Positions 9,115 through 16,461 of a stretch of DNA of 64,000 nucleotides are shown here, piece by piece. Source of the DNA: Arsukibacterium perlucidum DSM 18276 (GTDB lineage Bacteria; Pseudomonadota; Gammaproteobacteria; Enterobacterales; Alteromonadaceae); contig NZ_KB907702.1 of NCBI RefSeq assembly GCF_000382165.1, forward strand, positions 1 through 64,000, in the 5' to 3' direction. Positions within the stretch are counted from its first letter, which is position 1. Each line of letters starts with the position of its first letter. Both the position numbers and the translations under genes were made by a program. The notes under the pieces are model-generated. The model did no database searches and was not told the origin of the DNA. It saw only the letters and a program-made list of their open reading frames with translations.

Positions 9115-10086
9115 ATGTTAACTGACGCTTATGCGCGCCGTTTTAGCTATTTGCGGCTGTCTGTTACTGAAAGCTGCAATTTTCGCTGCAGCTATTGCCT
9201 GCCTGATGGCAATGACTGCGACTCCCGTGCCGGTGAATTAACCCTAAATGAAATAAAACGCCTGGTCACAGCCTTTGCCAGGCTGGGTACCCGCAAAGTA
9301 CGGATTACCGGTGGCGAGCCTTCTTTACGTAAAGATTTAACCGAAATTATCGCTATCTGCAAAGCGGTACCCGGTATTGAAAAAGTGGCACTGACCACCA
9401 ACGGCTACCGTTTAAAACGTGATGCGCTGGCCTGGCAGGAAGCAGGTCTGGATGCGGTGAACGTTAGCGTCGATAGCCTGGATGCCGACACCTTTCACCT
9501 GGTCACAGGCCAGGACAAATTAGCCGACATCTTAGAGGGCATAGCCCATGCTAAAGCCATTGGCATTAAGCAGGTAAAAATTAATACCGTACTGCTAAAA
9601 CAGCATAATGCCCTGGCCCTGCCGGATTTTCTTAAGTTTTTGAAACAACAGGATATTGCGCTGCGTTTTATCGAGCTGATGCGTACTGGCGATAATGCTG
9701 ATTTTTATCAGCGCCAACATTTAAGTGGTGCCAGCATTCAACAACAGCTACTGGATCAGGGCTGGCAGTTGAACGTCAAAGCGAAAACTGACGGTCCGGC
9801 TCTGGAATACTCGCATGCCGATTATCAGGGGCGGATTGGTCTGATTATGCCCTACAGCAAAGACTTCTGTGCCGACTGTAACCGGCTTAGGGTTTCAAGC
9901 CTGGGTCAGCTGTATTTGTGTCTGTTTACCGACAACTACCAGGAGTTGCGTAGCCTGCTGCAAACAGATAATAGCGCGCCCTTAATGCGTTTTTTGCAAC
10001 AAGCAGTGCAAGGCAAAGCTTTCAGCCATCAGTTGGCTGAAGATTACAGTGGCAGCACCCGGCATTTAGCCCAGATCGGTGGATAA
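9115..10086 (+). CDS. moaA: GTP 3',8-cyclase MoaA
   Basis: A 323-residue radical-SAM enzyme that turns GTP into 3',8-cyclo-GTP, the first step of molybdenum cofactor synthesis. The SAM cluster ligands are C21, C25 and C28 (ESCNFRCSYCLP). A second [4Fe-4S] cluster that binds GTP is held by FCADCNRLR and the later LYLCLF cysteine near residues 258-275. The protein ends IGG, keeping the C-terminal glycine pair needed by MoaA. It is the first gene of a nine-gene Moco and molybdate run and its ribosome site lies inside the riboswitch. Confidence 0.96.
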   Translation: MLTDAYARRFSYLRLSVTESCNFRCSYCLPDGNDCDSRAGELTLNEIKRLVTAFARLGTRKVRITGGEPSLRKDLTEIIAICKAVPGIEKVALTTNGYRLKRDALAWQEAGLDAVNVSVDSLDADTFHLVTGQDKLADILEGIAHAKAIGIKQVKINTVLLKQHNALALPDFLKFLKQQDIALRFIELMRTGDNADFYQRQHLSGASIQQQLLDQGWQLNVKAKTDGPALEYSHADYQGRIGLIMPYSKDFCADCNRLRVSSLGQLYLCLFTDNYQELRSLLQTDNSAPLMRFLQQAVQGKAFSHQLAEDYSGSTRHLAQIGG

Positions 10087-10100
10087 GAGAGGTGGCTAAT

Positions 10101-10679
10101 ATGAGCAGTTGTATGCAATTTAGCGCACTGATTTTAGCCGGAGGCAAATCCAGCCGCATGGGCCAGGATAAAGCGCTGCTAAACCTCAATGGCTTGAATT
10201 TACTTGAGCATATGCAGCAATTGGCGCAAGAAAGCGGTGCAGCAGAGGTACTGATTAGTCGTAACCAACCGGGTTTTATTGCCGATCAAACTCAGCAACA
10301 GGGGCCCTTAGCCGGTATTTTAGCGGCGCTTGAACACTGCCAAAGTGCACAGCTACTGGTACTGCCAATAGATACGCCATTACTCAGTGTGCTTAGTCTG
10401 CAGCGTCTGCTGCAACACGCTACTGCTAACAACAATGCTGATGCTGCGTGCTTTGCCGACAGCCCACTACCCTGCGTGCTAGCGGTGAGCCCGACACTCA
10501 GCACCCTAATTAGAGCACAACTGCAAAGCGGCCAGCGCTCGGTAAAAGCACTGCTGGCAAAGCTTAACGCCGTATCCCTGCCAGTTCCGACCACTGAGCT
10601 ATTAAATACCAATACACCACAAGACTGGCAGCTTTGCCTGAATTTATTTAATAACGGAGTGCATTATGCCGAGGCCTGA
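10101..10679 (+). CDS. mobA: molybdenum cofactor guanylyltransferase MobA
   Basis: A 192-residue nucleotidyltransferase that adds GMP to Mo-molybdopterin to make the bis-MGD cofactor of NarG. The GTP-binding loop LAGGKSSRMGQDKALL lies at residues 13-28 and PIDTPLLS near 90 provides the metal-binding Asp. ATG 10101 is preferred over a GTG at 10092 since GAGAGGTGG sits upstream at good spacing. The end overlaps moaB by 14 bases. Finding mobA between moaA and moaB is unusual compared with E. coli, where it is elsewhere. Confidence 0.92.
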   Translation: MSSCMQFSALILAGGKSSRMGQDKALLNLNGLNLLEHMQQLAQESGAAEVLISRNQPGFIADQTQQQGPLAGILAALEHCQSAQLLVLPIDTPLLSVLSLQRLLQHATANNNADAACFADSPLPCVLAVSPTLSTLIRAQLQSGQRSVKALLAKLNAVSLPVPTTELLNTNTPQDWQLCLNLFNNGVHYAEA

Positions 10680-11205
10680 CTTAAGTCGGTTTTATCCGCT
10701 TTCTATAGCAGTACTTACCGTCTCGGACAGTCGAAGCAGTGCTAATGACAGCAGCGGCGACTTGCTCTGTCAGCTGCTGCAAACCGCAGGTCACCAATTA
10801 GCAGAGCGGATAGTATTGCCGAACAACAAATATCACGTACGTGCCGTGTTAAGTCAGTGGATCGCAAGCGAGACCATTCAGGTAGTGTTGCTGAATGGTG
10901 GCACCGGCTATGCCAGGGGCAACTGTACGGTCGAGGCATTAACACCGCTTATGGATACACAGGTACCGGGCTTTGGCGAGTTATTTCGACAGTTATCGTT
11001 TAACGAATTAGGCTCAGCCGCGATGCAATCCGGCGCCCTTGCTGGACTGGCCAATGGCACTTTGCTATTTGCGATGCCTGGCTCTGGCGGCGCTTGCACT
11101 GTGGCGATGCAACAGTTGATTTTGCCACAGCTGGATAGCAAAACCGGTCCCTGTAATTTTGTTGCCCATGTGAAAAACAACCCAATCAATAATTGTGGAG
11201 CCTGA
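10666..11205 (+). CDS. moaB: MoaB-family molybdopterin-binding protein
   Basis: A 179-residue MoaB/Mog-fold protein (E. coli MoaB is about 170). It has VLTVSDSRS at the N terminus, [10 protein letters not shown] near residue 83 and [11 protein letters not shown] near 143. In adenylyltransferases the second motif reads GGTG...GDxTPEA; here it is [14 protein letters not shown], so the acidic residue is Asn and Pro is Val. The window also has a true mog gene at 53.7 kb, so this copy may not be the active adenylyltransferase, as is reported for E. coli MoaB. It lies inside the moa operon. Confidence 0.9.
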   Translation: MPRPDLSRFYPLSIAVLTVSDSRSSANDSSGDLLCQLLQTAGHQLAERIVLPNNKYHVRAVLSQWIASETIQVVLLNGGTGYARGNCTVEALTPLMDTQVPGFGELFRQLSFNELGSAAMQSGALAGLANGTLLFAMPGSGGACTVAMQQLILPQLDSKTGPCNFVAHVKNNPINNCGA

Positions 11206-11206
11206 A

Positions 11207-11698
11207 ATGAGTGAATTCCCACATTTAACGCATCTGGATCAAAGTGGCGCCGCTGCCATGGTCGATGTTAGTAACAAGCTGGACACTAAGCGGCTGGCCC
11301 GCGCCGGCGCAGTAGTATTTACCACGCCAGAAGTGATCAGTTTAATTGAGCAGGCCTTACTGAAAAAAGGCGATGTACTGGCCACCGCCCGCATTGCCGG
11401 CATTATGGCAGCGAAAAAAACCAGTGAGCTTATTCCGCTGTGCCATCCGCTCATGCTAAGCCAGGTATCAGTCGACTTTCAGCTACTGCCAGCGCAAGCT
11501 CAGATAAAAATTGAAAGCTGCTGTGTGCTAAGCGGCCAAACCGGCGTCGAGATGGAAGCATTAACTGCCGCCAGTGTGGCAGCGCTAACCATTTACGATA
11601 TGTGTAAAGCGGTAGATAAGGCGATGACCATTAGCGAGATCCGGCTGCTGGAAAAAACCGGCGGTAAGTCGGGGCATTATATTTCGGAGGCAATATGA
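11207..11698 (+). CDS. moaC: cyclic pyranopterin monophosphate synthase MoaC
   Basis: A 163-residue enzyme that rearranges 3',8-cyclo-GTP to cyclic pyranopterin monophosphate. Family marks are [11 protein letters not shown] near residue 14, the substrate-binding ELIPLCHPL near 75, and [20 protein letters not shown] near 115-134 with KAVDKAM. The ATG at 11207 has TGGAG upstream and follows the moaB stop by one base; it is preferred to a GTG at 11195. The 3' end overlaps moaD by four bases. Confidence 0.96.
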   Translation: MSEFPHLTHLDQSGAAAMVDVSNKLDTKRLARAGAVVFTTPEVISLIEQALLKKGDVLATARIAGIMAAKKTSELIPLCHPLMLSQVSVDFQLLPAQAQIKIESCCVLSGQTGVEMEALTAASVAALTIYDMCKAVDKAMTISEIRLLEKTGGKSGHYISEAI

Positions 11699-11946
11699 TT
11701 AAAATTCTGTTTTTTGCAGCGCTGCGTGAACGGTTGGATTGTGAACAATACCTGCTTAGTTGTGAAGGCAACACCTTGGATGTGGCGTCAGTGCTCAGCC
11801 AATTGCAAAGCCGCTGCCAAAACTGGCAGCAAGAACTCAGTCACACCGATTTACTATGCGCAGTAAACCAGCAGCTGGTGCCGCTAACCGCCAGCGTGCA
11901 GGATGGCGATGAACTGGCGTTTTTCCCCCCGGTAACCGGAGGCTGA
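11695..11946 (+). CDS. moaD: molybdopterin synthase small subunit MoaD
   Basis: An 83-residue ubiquitin-like sulfur carrier ending FFPPVTGG. The terminal Gly-Gly is adenylated by MoeB (encoded at 60.8 kb here), made into a thiocarboxylate and used by MoaE to convert cPMP to molybdopterin. The start is in an ATGA overlap with the moaC stop, so translation is coupled. Confidence 0.95.
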   Translation: MIKILFFAALRERLDCEQYLLSCEGNTLDVASVLSQLQSRCQNWQQELSHTDLLCAVNQQLVPLTASVQDGDELAFFPPVTGG

Positions 11947-11947
11947 T

Positions 11948-12397
11948 ATGAGCATATTTGTCGCCGTACAAAGTGATGATTTTTGTCTGGCCAGTGAATA
12001 CAGTGAGCTACGCCGTAATGCAGCCTGTGGAGCAATTGTCACATTTAGCGGCCTGGTGCGAGAGCTGCATGATACCGTTCTGCATGGCATGACGCTGGAG
12101 CACTACCCTGGCATGACCGAACAGGCACTTACTCAAATAGCGACAGATGCGCTTAACCATTGGCAACTGGCTGCTGTACACGTTATTCACCGGGTTGGCA
12201 GGCTTAAGCCGAATGAGCAAATTGTGTTTGTCGGCGTTGCCAGTGCTCATCGGCCCGCCGCCTTTGCTGCTTGCGAGTTTATTATGGATTACCTGAAAAA
12301 CCGCGCGCCGTTCTGGAAAAAAGAACATACCGCAGAGGGTGATTATTGGGTAGAAGCTAAAGCCAGTGATCAACACGCGCTGGCACGCTGGGAGTAA
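11948..12397 (+). CDS. moaE: molybdopterin synthase catalytic subunit MoaE
   Basis: A 149-residue subunit that binds cPMP and takes sulfur from two MoaD chains. Readable marks are GAIVTFSGLVR near residue 28, LEHYPGM near 50, HRVGRL near 78, ASAHRPAAF near 98 and APFWKKE near 119, whose Lys residues form the active site. It begins one base after the moaD stop. Length is the family norm. Confidence 0.95.
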   Translation: MSIFVAVQSDDFCLASEYSELRRNAACGAIVTFSGLVRELHDTVLHGMTLEHYPGMTEQALTQIATDALNHWQLAAVHVIHRVGRLKPNEQIVFVGVASAHRPAAFAACEFIMDYLKNRAPFWKKEHTAEGDYWVEAKASDQHALARWE

Positions 12398-12400
12398 CCG

Positions 12401-13186
12401 ATGATCCGCATATTGTTAATGCTTTGCCTGATTAGCATACTTCCAACATATGCTAGCGAAAAGAATGCCAACGAAAAACTCACTATCGCTGCAGCATCAG
12501 ACCTACGCTATGCATTAGATGAGGTTATTTCTCTGTTCCATCGGCACCAACCGGACACGGATATCAGTGTAGTGTATGGTTCCAGCGGCAAGATCAGCAC
12601 CCAAATCCGCCATGGTGCACCCTATGATGTATTTTTCTCAGCTGATATTACATTCCCTACACAGCTTTACAACGACGGCTTGACGGCAACAGCGCCACAA
12701 CCTTATGCGCTGGGGCATCTGGTACTGTGGAGCCCGAAACAGAATATGACAGGCATCGCACTTGGCCAGTTAGCGAATATGAATTTCAACCGCCTCGCCA
12801 TCGCCCAGCCCGCCCATGCACCTTATGGCCAGCGCGCCAAAGAAGCTTTGCAAGCGGTTGGTGTCTGGTCTGCAGTGGAGGCCAAATTAGTTTATGGCGA
12901 GAATATCGCCCAAACCGCGCAAATGGCACAAAGCGGCGGTGCCGATCTCGCCATTATTGCGCTGTCGCTGGCCAAATTTCCTGAATTAGCAAAACACGGT
13001 TATCAGCTTATTCCAGCAGAGCTACACCAGCCACTGAGCCAGGCCTATGTCATAACCCGCCACGGTGCTAGTAACCGCAGCGCACAGCAGTTTACTGCCT
13101 TTATGACTAACAAAGATGTGCTAGCCATTATGCAAACTTATGGTTTCGAACTTCCTGTTAGTGCACGGCAAGGCGAGCAGGAGTAA
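12401..13186 (+). CDS. modA: molybdate ABC transporter, periplasmic binding protein
   Basis: A 261-residue protein with a cleavable signal (MIRILLMLCLISILPTYASE). The mature part starts with LTIAAASDLRYALDE and has VYGSSGKISTQIRHGAPYDV near residue 57; these Ser residues bind the oxyanion in ModA. GENIAQTAQMAQSGGADLAI near 166 is the usual hinge motif. It captures molybdate for ModBC and follows moaE by three bases, putting molybdate uptake in the cofactor operon. Confidence 0.94.
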   Translation: MIRILLMLCLISILPTYASEKNANEKLTIAAASDLRYALDEVISLFHRHQPDTDISVVYGSSGKISTQIRHGAPYDVFFSADITFPTQLYNDGLTATAPQPYALGHLVLWSPKQNMTGIALGQLANMNFNRLAIAQPAHAPYGQRAKEALQAVGVWSAVEAKLVYGENIAQTAQMAQSGGADLAIIALSLAKFPELAKHGYQLIPAELHQPLSQAYVITRHGASNRSAQQFTAFMTNKDVLAIMQTYGFELPVSARQGEQE

Positions 13187-13190
13187 CACC

Positions 13191-13892
13191 ATGCCTGAGC
13201 TTTTCGCCACCCTTAGCCCGCAAGACTGGCAAGCCATCCAGCTCACGTTAAAGCTGTGTTTATATACCACAGTCATTTTATTGCTGCTGGGTACCCCGCT
13301 GGCCTGGTGGTTATCGCTTAGCCATAGCAAACTGCGCACCGCTATTCAGGCGATAGTGGCGCTACCGCTGGTGCTGCCACCCACCGTGCTGGGCTTTTAT
13401 TTATTACTGTTGCTGGGGCCGCATGGCGCTGTCGGCAGTAGCTTAGAGCAACTGGGGTTTACTCACCTGGCGTTTAGTTTTACCGGCATCTTAATTGGCT
13501 CGGTGATTTACTCACTGCCCTTTACCGTGCAACCATTGCTGGAAAGCTTTAGGCGCATGGGCCCAAGGCCGCTGGAAGTGGCTGCAACCTTAGGGGCCGG
13601 TAAGCTGGATCAGCTGTTTAGCGTAGTGCTGCCGCTGTGTCGCGGTGGCTTTATTGTCGCAGCCACCCTGACCTTTGCCCATACCCTGGGCGAATTTGGG
13701 GTGATCTTAATGCTGGGCGGCAGTATCCCCGGCGAAACCCAGGTATTGTCGGTGCTGATCTATGATCATACCGAAGCAATGAATTACGCCCAGGCGCATC
13801 AGTTATCGCTGGGGTTATTAATTACCGCCTTTGTGGTGCTGTTTATTGTCTATGGCCTGAACCGGCGCTTTGAGCGCGAGGCGGTACTGTGA
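13191..13892 (+). CDS. modB: molybdate ABC transporter permease
   Basis: A 233-residue inner-membrane permease with five or six hydrophobic helices. The ABC-coupling EAA loop reads EVAATLGAGKLDQLFSVVLP near residue 128, and GEFGVILMLGGSIPGETQ near 168 is typical of ModB. I chose ATG 13191, preceded by CAGGAG, over a start at 13140 that lies inside modA. The stop overlaps the start of modC as TGATG. Confidence 0.95.
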   Translation: MPELFATLSPQDWQAIQLTLKLCLYTTVILLLLGTPLAWWLSLSHSKLRTAIQAIVALPLVLPPTVLGFYLLLLLGPHGAVGSSLEQLGFTHLAFSFTGILIGSVIYSLPFTVQPLLESFRRMGPRPLEVAATLGAGKLDQLFSVVLPLCRGGFIVAATLTFAHTLGEFGVILMLGGSIPGETQVLSVLIYDHTEAMNYAQAHQLSLGLLITAFVVLFIVYGLNRRFEREAVL

Positions 13893-15079
13893 TGAACAAT
13901 GTAATGAGTTTATTTCATACTGCCGCACGACAAGGCAAGCACCGGCAGGCTGCCACAGACGAGGCTAACCAAGCTACCCCGGCCACAGCCGGTTTAACCA
14001 TAGCGTTAAATATTCAGCGCGGCGCTTTTACGCTGCAGCTCAATAACCGCCTGCCACTGCAAGGTATTACTGCGTTATTTGGCCGCTCCGGTTGTGGCAA
14101 AACCAGCTTGCTACGCGCTATTGCCGGACTGGATCGCCACCCTGGCGCCACTATCCATTTTGGTAATACGGTCTGGCAGAACAGCGGCTGGCAGCAAGGC
14201 AAAACCTTTGTGCCGGTGCATCAGCGCCGCATCGGCATGGTATTTCAGGAAAGCAGCCTGCTGCCGCATTTATCGGTTAAACAAAACCTGTTGTATGGCT
14301 TTAACCGGCTGGCAAAACATATTGAAGTACAACTTAGGCCAGAGCAGGTGATCCAGCTACTGGAGCTAGCCCCCTTACTTGAACAAGCCCCCGAACAATT
14401 ATCTGGCGGCCAGCGCCAGCGGGTCGCGCTTGGCCGGGCCTTACTGAGCCAGCCGCAGCTACTGCTACTGGATGAACCTTTGGCATCCCTGGATCAGCAA
14501 AGCCGCGGTGAAATTCTGCCGTTTTTACAGCGTATTGCTAATACAACCGGCATACCCATGCTGCTGGTCAGCCATCAGCTGGATGACGTAGTGAAACTGG
14601 CTGACCATCTGGTACTGATGCAACACGGCCGCATCCACAGCCACGGCCCACTACAGCAGCAATTGCTGCAACCCGAGCTGGCGGCCATTGGCGCCATGTC
14701 ACTATTGCATGCCAAAAGCAGCGGCAGCAAACAGCACCTGCTGCAACTCAGTATCGGCCAGCAGCCATTACAACTGCCCGCGCCACTGCATGCCGCAGCC
14801 GACGATCAAAGCCAAGCCCAAACAGCTTATCGTTTACGTATTCAGGCGCGCGATGTGGCCCTTAGCCTAAGTAAACTCAGCGACAGCTCAGTCAGTAATC
14901 AGTTACAGGTCAGCATTACTGGCTTTAGCCCGGCACCGCACCCGGCCGAAACCCTGGTACAGCTGAGTCTGGCAGGCCAGCCGCTGCAGGCGCTACTGAC
15001 AACACAGTCGGTAGCGCGCTTGGGTTTGCAGATTGGTCAGCAGGTTTATGCGCAGATAAAAGCGGTGGCGTTGGATTAA
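13892..15079 (+). CDS. modC: molybdate ABC transporter ATP-binding protein
   Basis: A 395-residue ATPase. Walker A is FGRSGCGKTS near residue 67, the signature LSGGQRQRV near 170 and Walker B LLLLDEPLASLD near 190; the last 65-70 residues form a TOBE/Mop molybdate-binding domain. It is about 40 residues longer at the N terminus than E. coli ModC, a low-complexity leader of no known role, so a later start is possible. No modE regulator is seen nearby. An inverted repeat (CCCAGA...TCTGGG) follows 15 bases after the stop. Confidence 0.93.
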   Translation: MNNVMSLFHTAARQGKHRQAATDEANQATPATAGLTIALNIQRGAFTLQLNNRLPLQGITALFGRSGCGKTSLLRAIAGLDRHPGATIHFGNTVWQNSGWQQGKTFVPVHQRRIGMVFQESSLLPHLSVKQNLLYGFNRLAKHIEVQLRPEQVIQLLELAPLLEQAPEQLSGGQRQRVALGRALLSQPQLLLLDEPLASLDQQSRGEILPFLQRIANTTGIPMLLVSHQLDDVVKLADHLVLMQHGRIHSHGPLQQQLLQPELAAIGAMSLLHAKSSGSKQHLLQLSIGQQPLQLPAPLHAAADDQSQAQTAYRLRIQARDVALSLSKLSDSSVSNQLQVSITGFSPAPHPAETLVQLSLAGQPLQALLTTQSVARLGLQIGQQVYAQIKAVALD

Positions 15080-15094
15080 CGGCGCAAACTTTAC

Positions 15095-15120
15095 CCCAGA
15101 GCAAAGAATCTGTATCTGGG
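15095..15120 (+). repeat. 6-bp inverted repeat after modC
   Basis: CCCAGA (15095-15100) and TCTGGG (15115-15120) pair around a 14-base loop, between modC and the unknown gene at 15164. There is no U tract, so it may be a weak terminator remnant or an operator. Confidence 0.35.
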
Positions 15121-15163
15121 ACTCGTTACACTGGATGAAATCAATTTAAGTTTGGAGACCACT

Positions 15164-16228
15164 ATGCCATCACATCAACCAAATCGGGTGTATTTACCAA
15201 CTAATGCCCATTCAAATCAGTATTTACTGGCTGAGTTTAAACCAGATGAGCAATTTTACCAGGCAGGTAAAAGTGTTGAAAGCTGTTATCAAAAACTGGC
15301 TGATACCTTGTATAGCTTAGCTGAACAACATCAATTATTTAATGTGCAAATTATTGCCAATGACAAGCTGCCGGTCGTACGCTATCACAGTGAAGCACAT
15401 AACCTGGAAACGGAAAAACAAATCAGGATTTTTTATAACCCGGTCTACCATGAAGGTCAAAATCTGTTTTGCACCCCTGAATATCAGGCAAAAAAAATCC
15501 GCATTGTTTTTTTAGCCACAGGCAATGAACTGCGAAGTCAGGCTGCGCATTTTCATCAATCTGTTGTCGCGTTGCTCACTCAGTTAAAAAACGAAACAGG
15601 GTTAACAACGCCAATTAAAATTCGCGATCACCAGCATTTAAGTTACGACCTGTTTGCTGCAGTTAAAGGCCACAAAGAAAGCTATGGTTATAAATTACGC
15701 GGTCTATACCCTCGCTACCTGGCCAGAAATGTAAGCCTGCCAACACAGCACAGTGAAATAACTTACGTGACGCTGACTCTACCCCTTAGCCGCCAGCTTA
15801 AAAAACAAACTCAGGTTGAAAGCAGCACAGATCATAGTGCTCTGTACCAAAGGCTGGCTGAGCAGTTTCAGACCGCATGTTCTGGCAAAGGCTTGCAACG
15901 TCTAGCCATGGTTGCCAATGGCCGCACACCGCTGGTTCGTAATAGCCAGGTCGACCAGTCAGAACAAAACAGTGAACTGCAAAAAATCAGCTTTGATCCA
16001 GACAAATCTGAAGCACAATTTATTCAACACTGGCAAGCGGACAATTTAGTTGAAAGCGCTCACTTTATTTTGGTGGCCAGCAAGCAGGATAATACAGAGA
16101 TGGGCTATGGCCGCTTTATGAATCATGTTGAGGAAGCGCTGCGCAGCTTCTGTAAACAGTTGCAGCTGGATACAGCCAAACAACAGTTGACGGTGCGTTT
16201 TTATCAGCATATTAGCTATTTACAGTAA
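15164..16228 (+). CDS. unrecognised protein made of two related halves
   Basis: A 354-residue soluble protein with no signal peptide or membrane segment that I can assign to a family. The halves are related to each other. YQKLADTLYSL near residue 42 matches YQRLAEQFQTA near 227; IIANDKLPVVRY near 63 matches MVANGRTPLVRN near 247; IRIVFLATGNE near 110 matches AHFILVASKQD near 303; IKIRDHQHLSYDL near 150 matches LTVRFYQHISYLQ at the end. Each domain is thus about 125-150 residues. ATG 15164 has TTGGAG upstream and is preferred over a TTG at 15152. It lies between modC and the convergent yfhL-trhP pair and ends in a perfect hairpin. It could bind a nucleic acid or small ligand, but nothing in the sequence decides this. 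Confidence 0.8.
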   Translation: MPSHQPNRVYLPTNAHSNQYLLAEFKPDEQFYQAGKSVESCYQKLADTLYSLAEQHQLFNVQIIANDKLPVVRYHSEAHNLETEKQIRIFYNPVYHEGQNLFCTPEYQAKKIRIVFLATGNELRSQAAHFHQSVVALLTQLKNETGLTTPIKIRDHQHLSYDLFAAVKGHKESYGYKLRGLYPRYLARNVSLPTQHSEITYVTLTLPLSRQLKKQTQVESSTDHSALYQRLAEQFQTACSGKGLQRLAMVANGRTPLVRNSQVDQSEQNSELQKISFDPDKSEAQFIQHWQADNLVESAHFILVASKQDNTEMGYGRFMNHVEEALRSFCKQLQLDTAKQQLTVRFYQHISYLQ

Positions 16229-16240
16229 AACTGTAAATAG
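16216..16240 (+). terminator. perfect 10-bp hairpin over the stop codon
   Basis: CTATTTACAG and CTGTAAATAG pair around TAAAA, which contains the TAA stop of the unknown gene. There is no clear U tract on either strand, so termination is inferred from position at the meeting point of convergent genes. Confidence 0.5.
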
Positions 16241-16254
16241 TTAAGACTGGTTTG

Positions 16255-16284
16255 TAGCACTGCAATAGGATTATTGCAGTGCTA
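16255..16284 (-). terminator. perfect 12-bp hairpin at the end of yfhL
   Basis: TAGCACTGCAAT and ATTGCAGTGCTA pair around AGGATT and cover the yfhL stop codon (16271-16273). It stands 14 bases from the hairpin of the convergent gene. It lacks a U tract. Confidence 0.5.
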
Positions 16285-16459
16285 TACAATCTATCGGGCA
16301 TACTGCTATACAGGTTGGCTTATCGTAGTAGCCAATACACTCGGTACACAGCTGCGGGTCAACCTGATAATGTTTGACGCCCATGCTGATGGCTTCGTTC
16401 GGGCACTCTGGCACACACATATCACAGTTGATGCAGCTGGCTTCAATTACGGCGGGCAC
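16271..16459 (-). CDS. yfhL: YfhL-type 2[4Fe-4S] ferredoxin
   Basis: A 62-residue ferredoxin with two cluster motifs: CINCDMCVPECP near residue 9 and CTECIGYYDKPTCIAVCP near 38. The longer spacing in the second motif is typical of YfhL. The start is three bases after the trhP stop, so the two are cotranscribed. The pairing suggests that it supplies electrons to the U32 tRNA-modifying enzyme; that link is an inference from adjacency. Confidence 0.92.
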   Translation of the reverse strand: MPAVIEASCINCDMCVPECPNEAISMGVKHYQVDPQLCTECIGYYDKPTCIAVCPIDCIALQ

Positions 16460-16461
16460 GC

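Noticed and set aside
8802-9125. 107-codon open frame starting inside tRNA-Val
   Set aside because: It overlaps the tRNA, its terminator and the Moco riboswitch; composition is non-coding.
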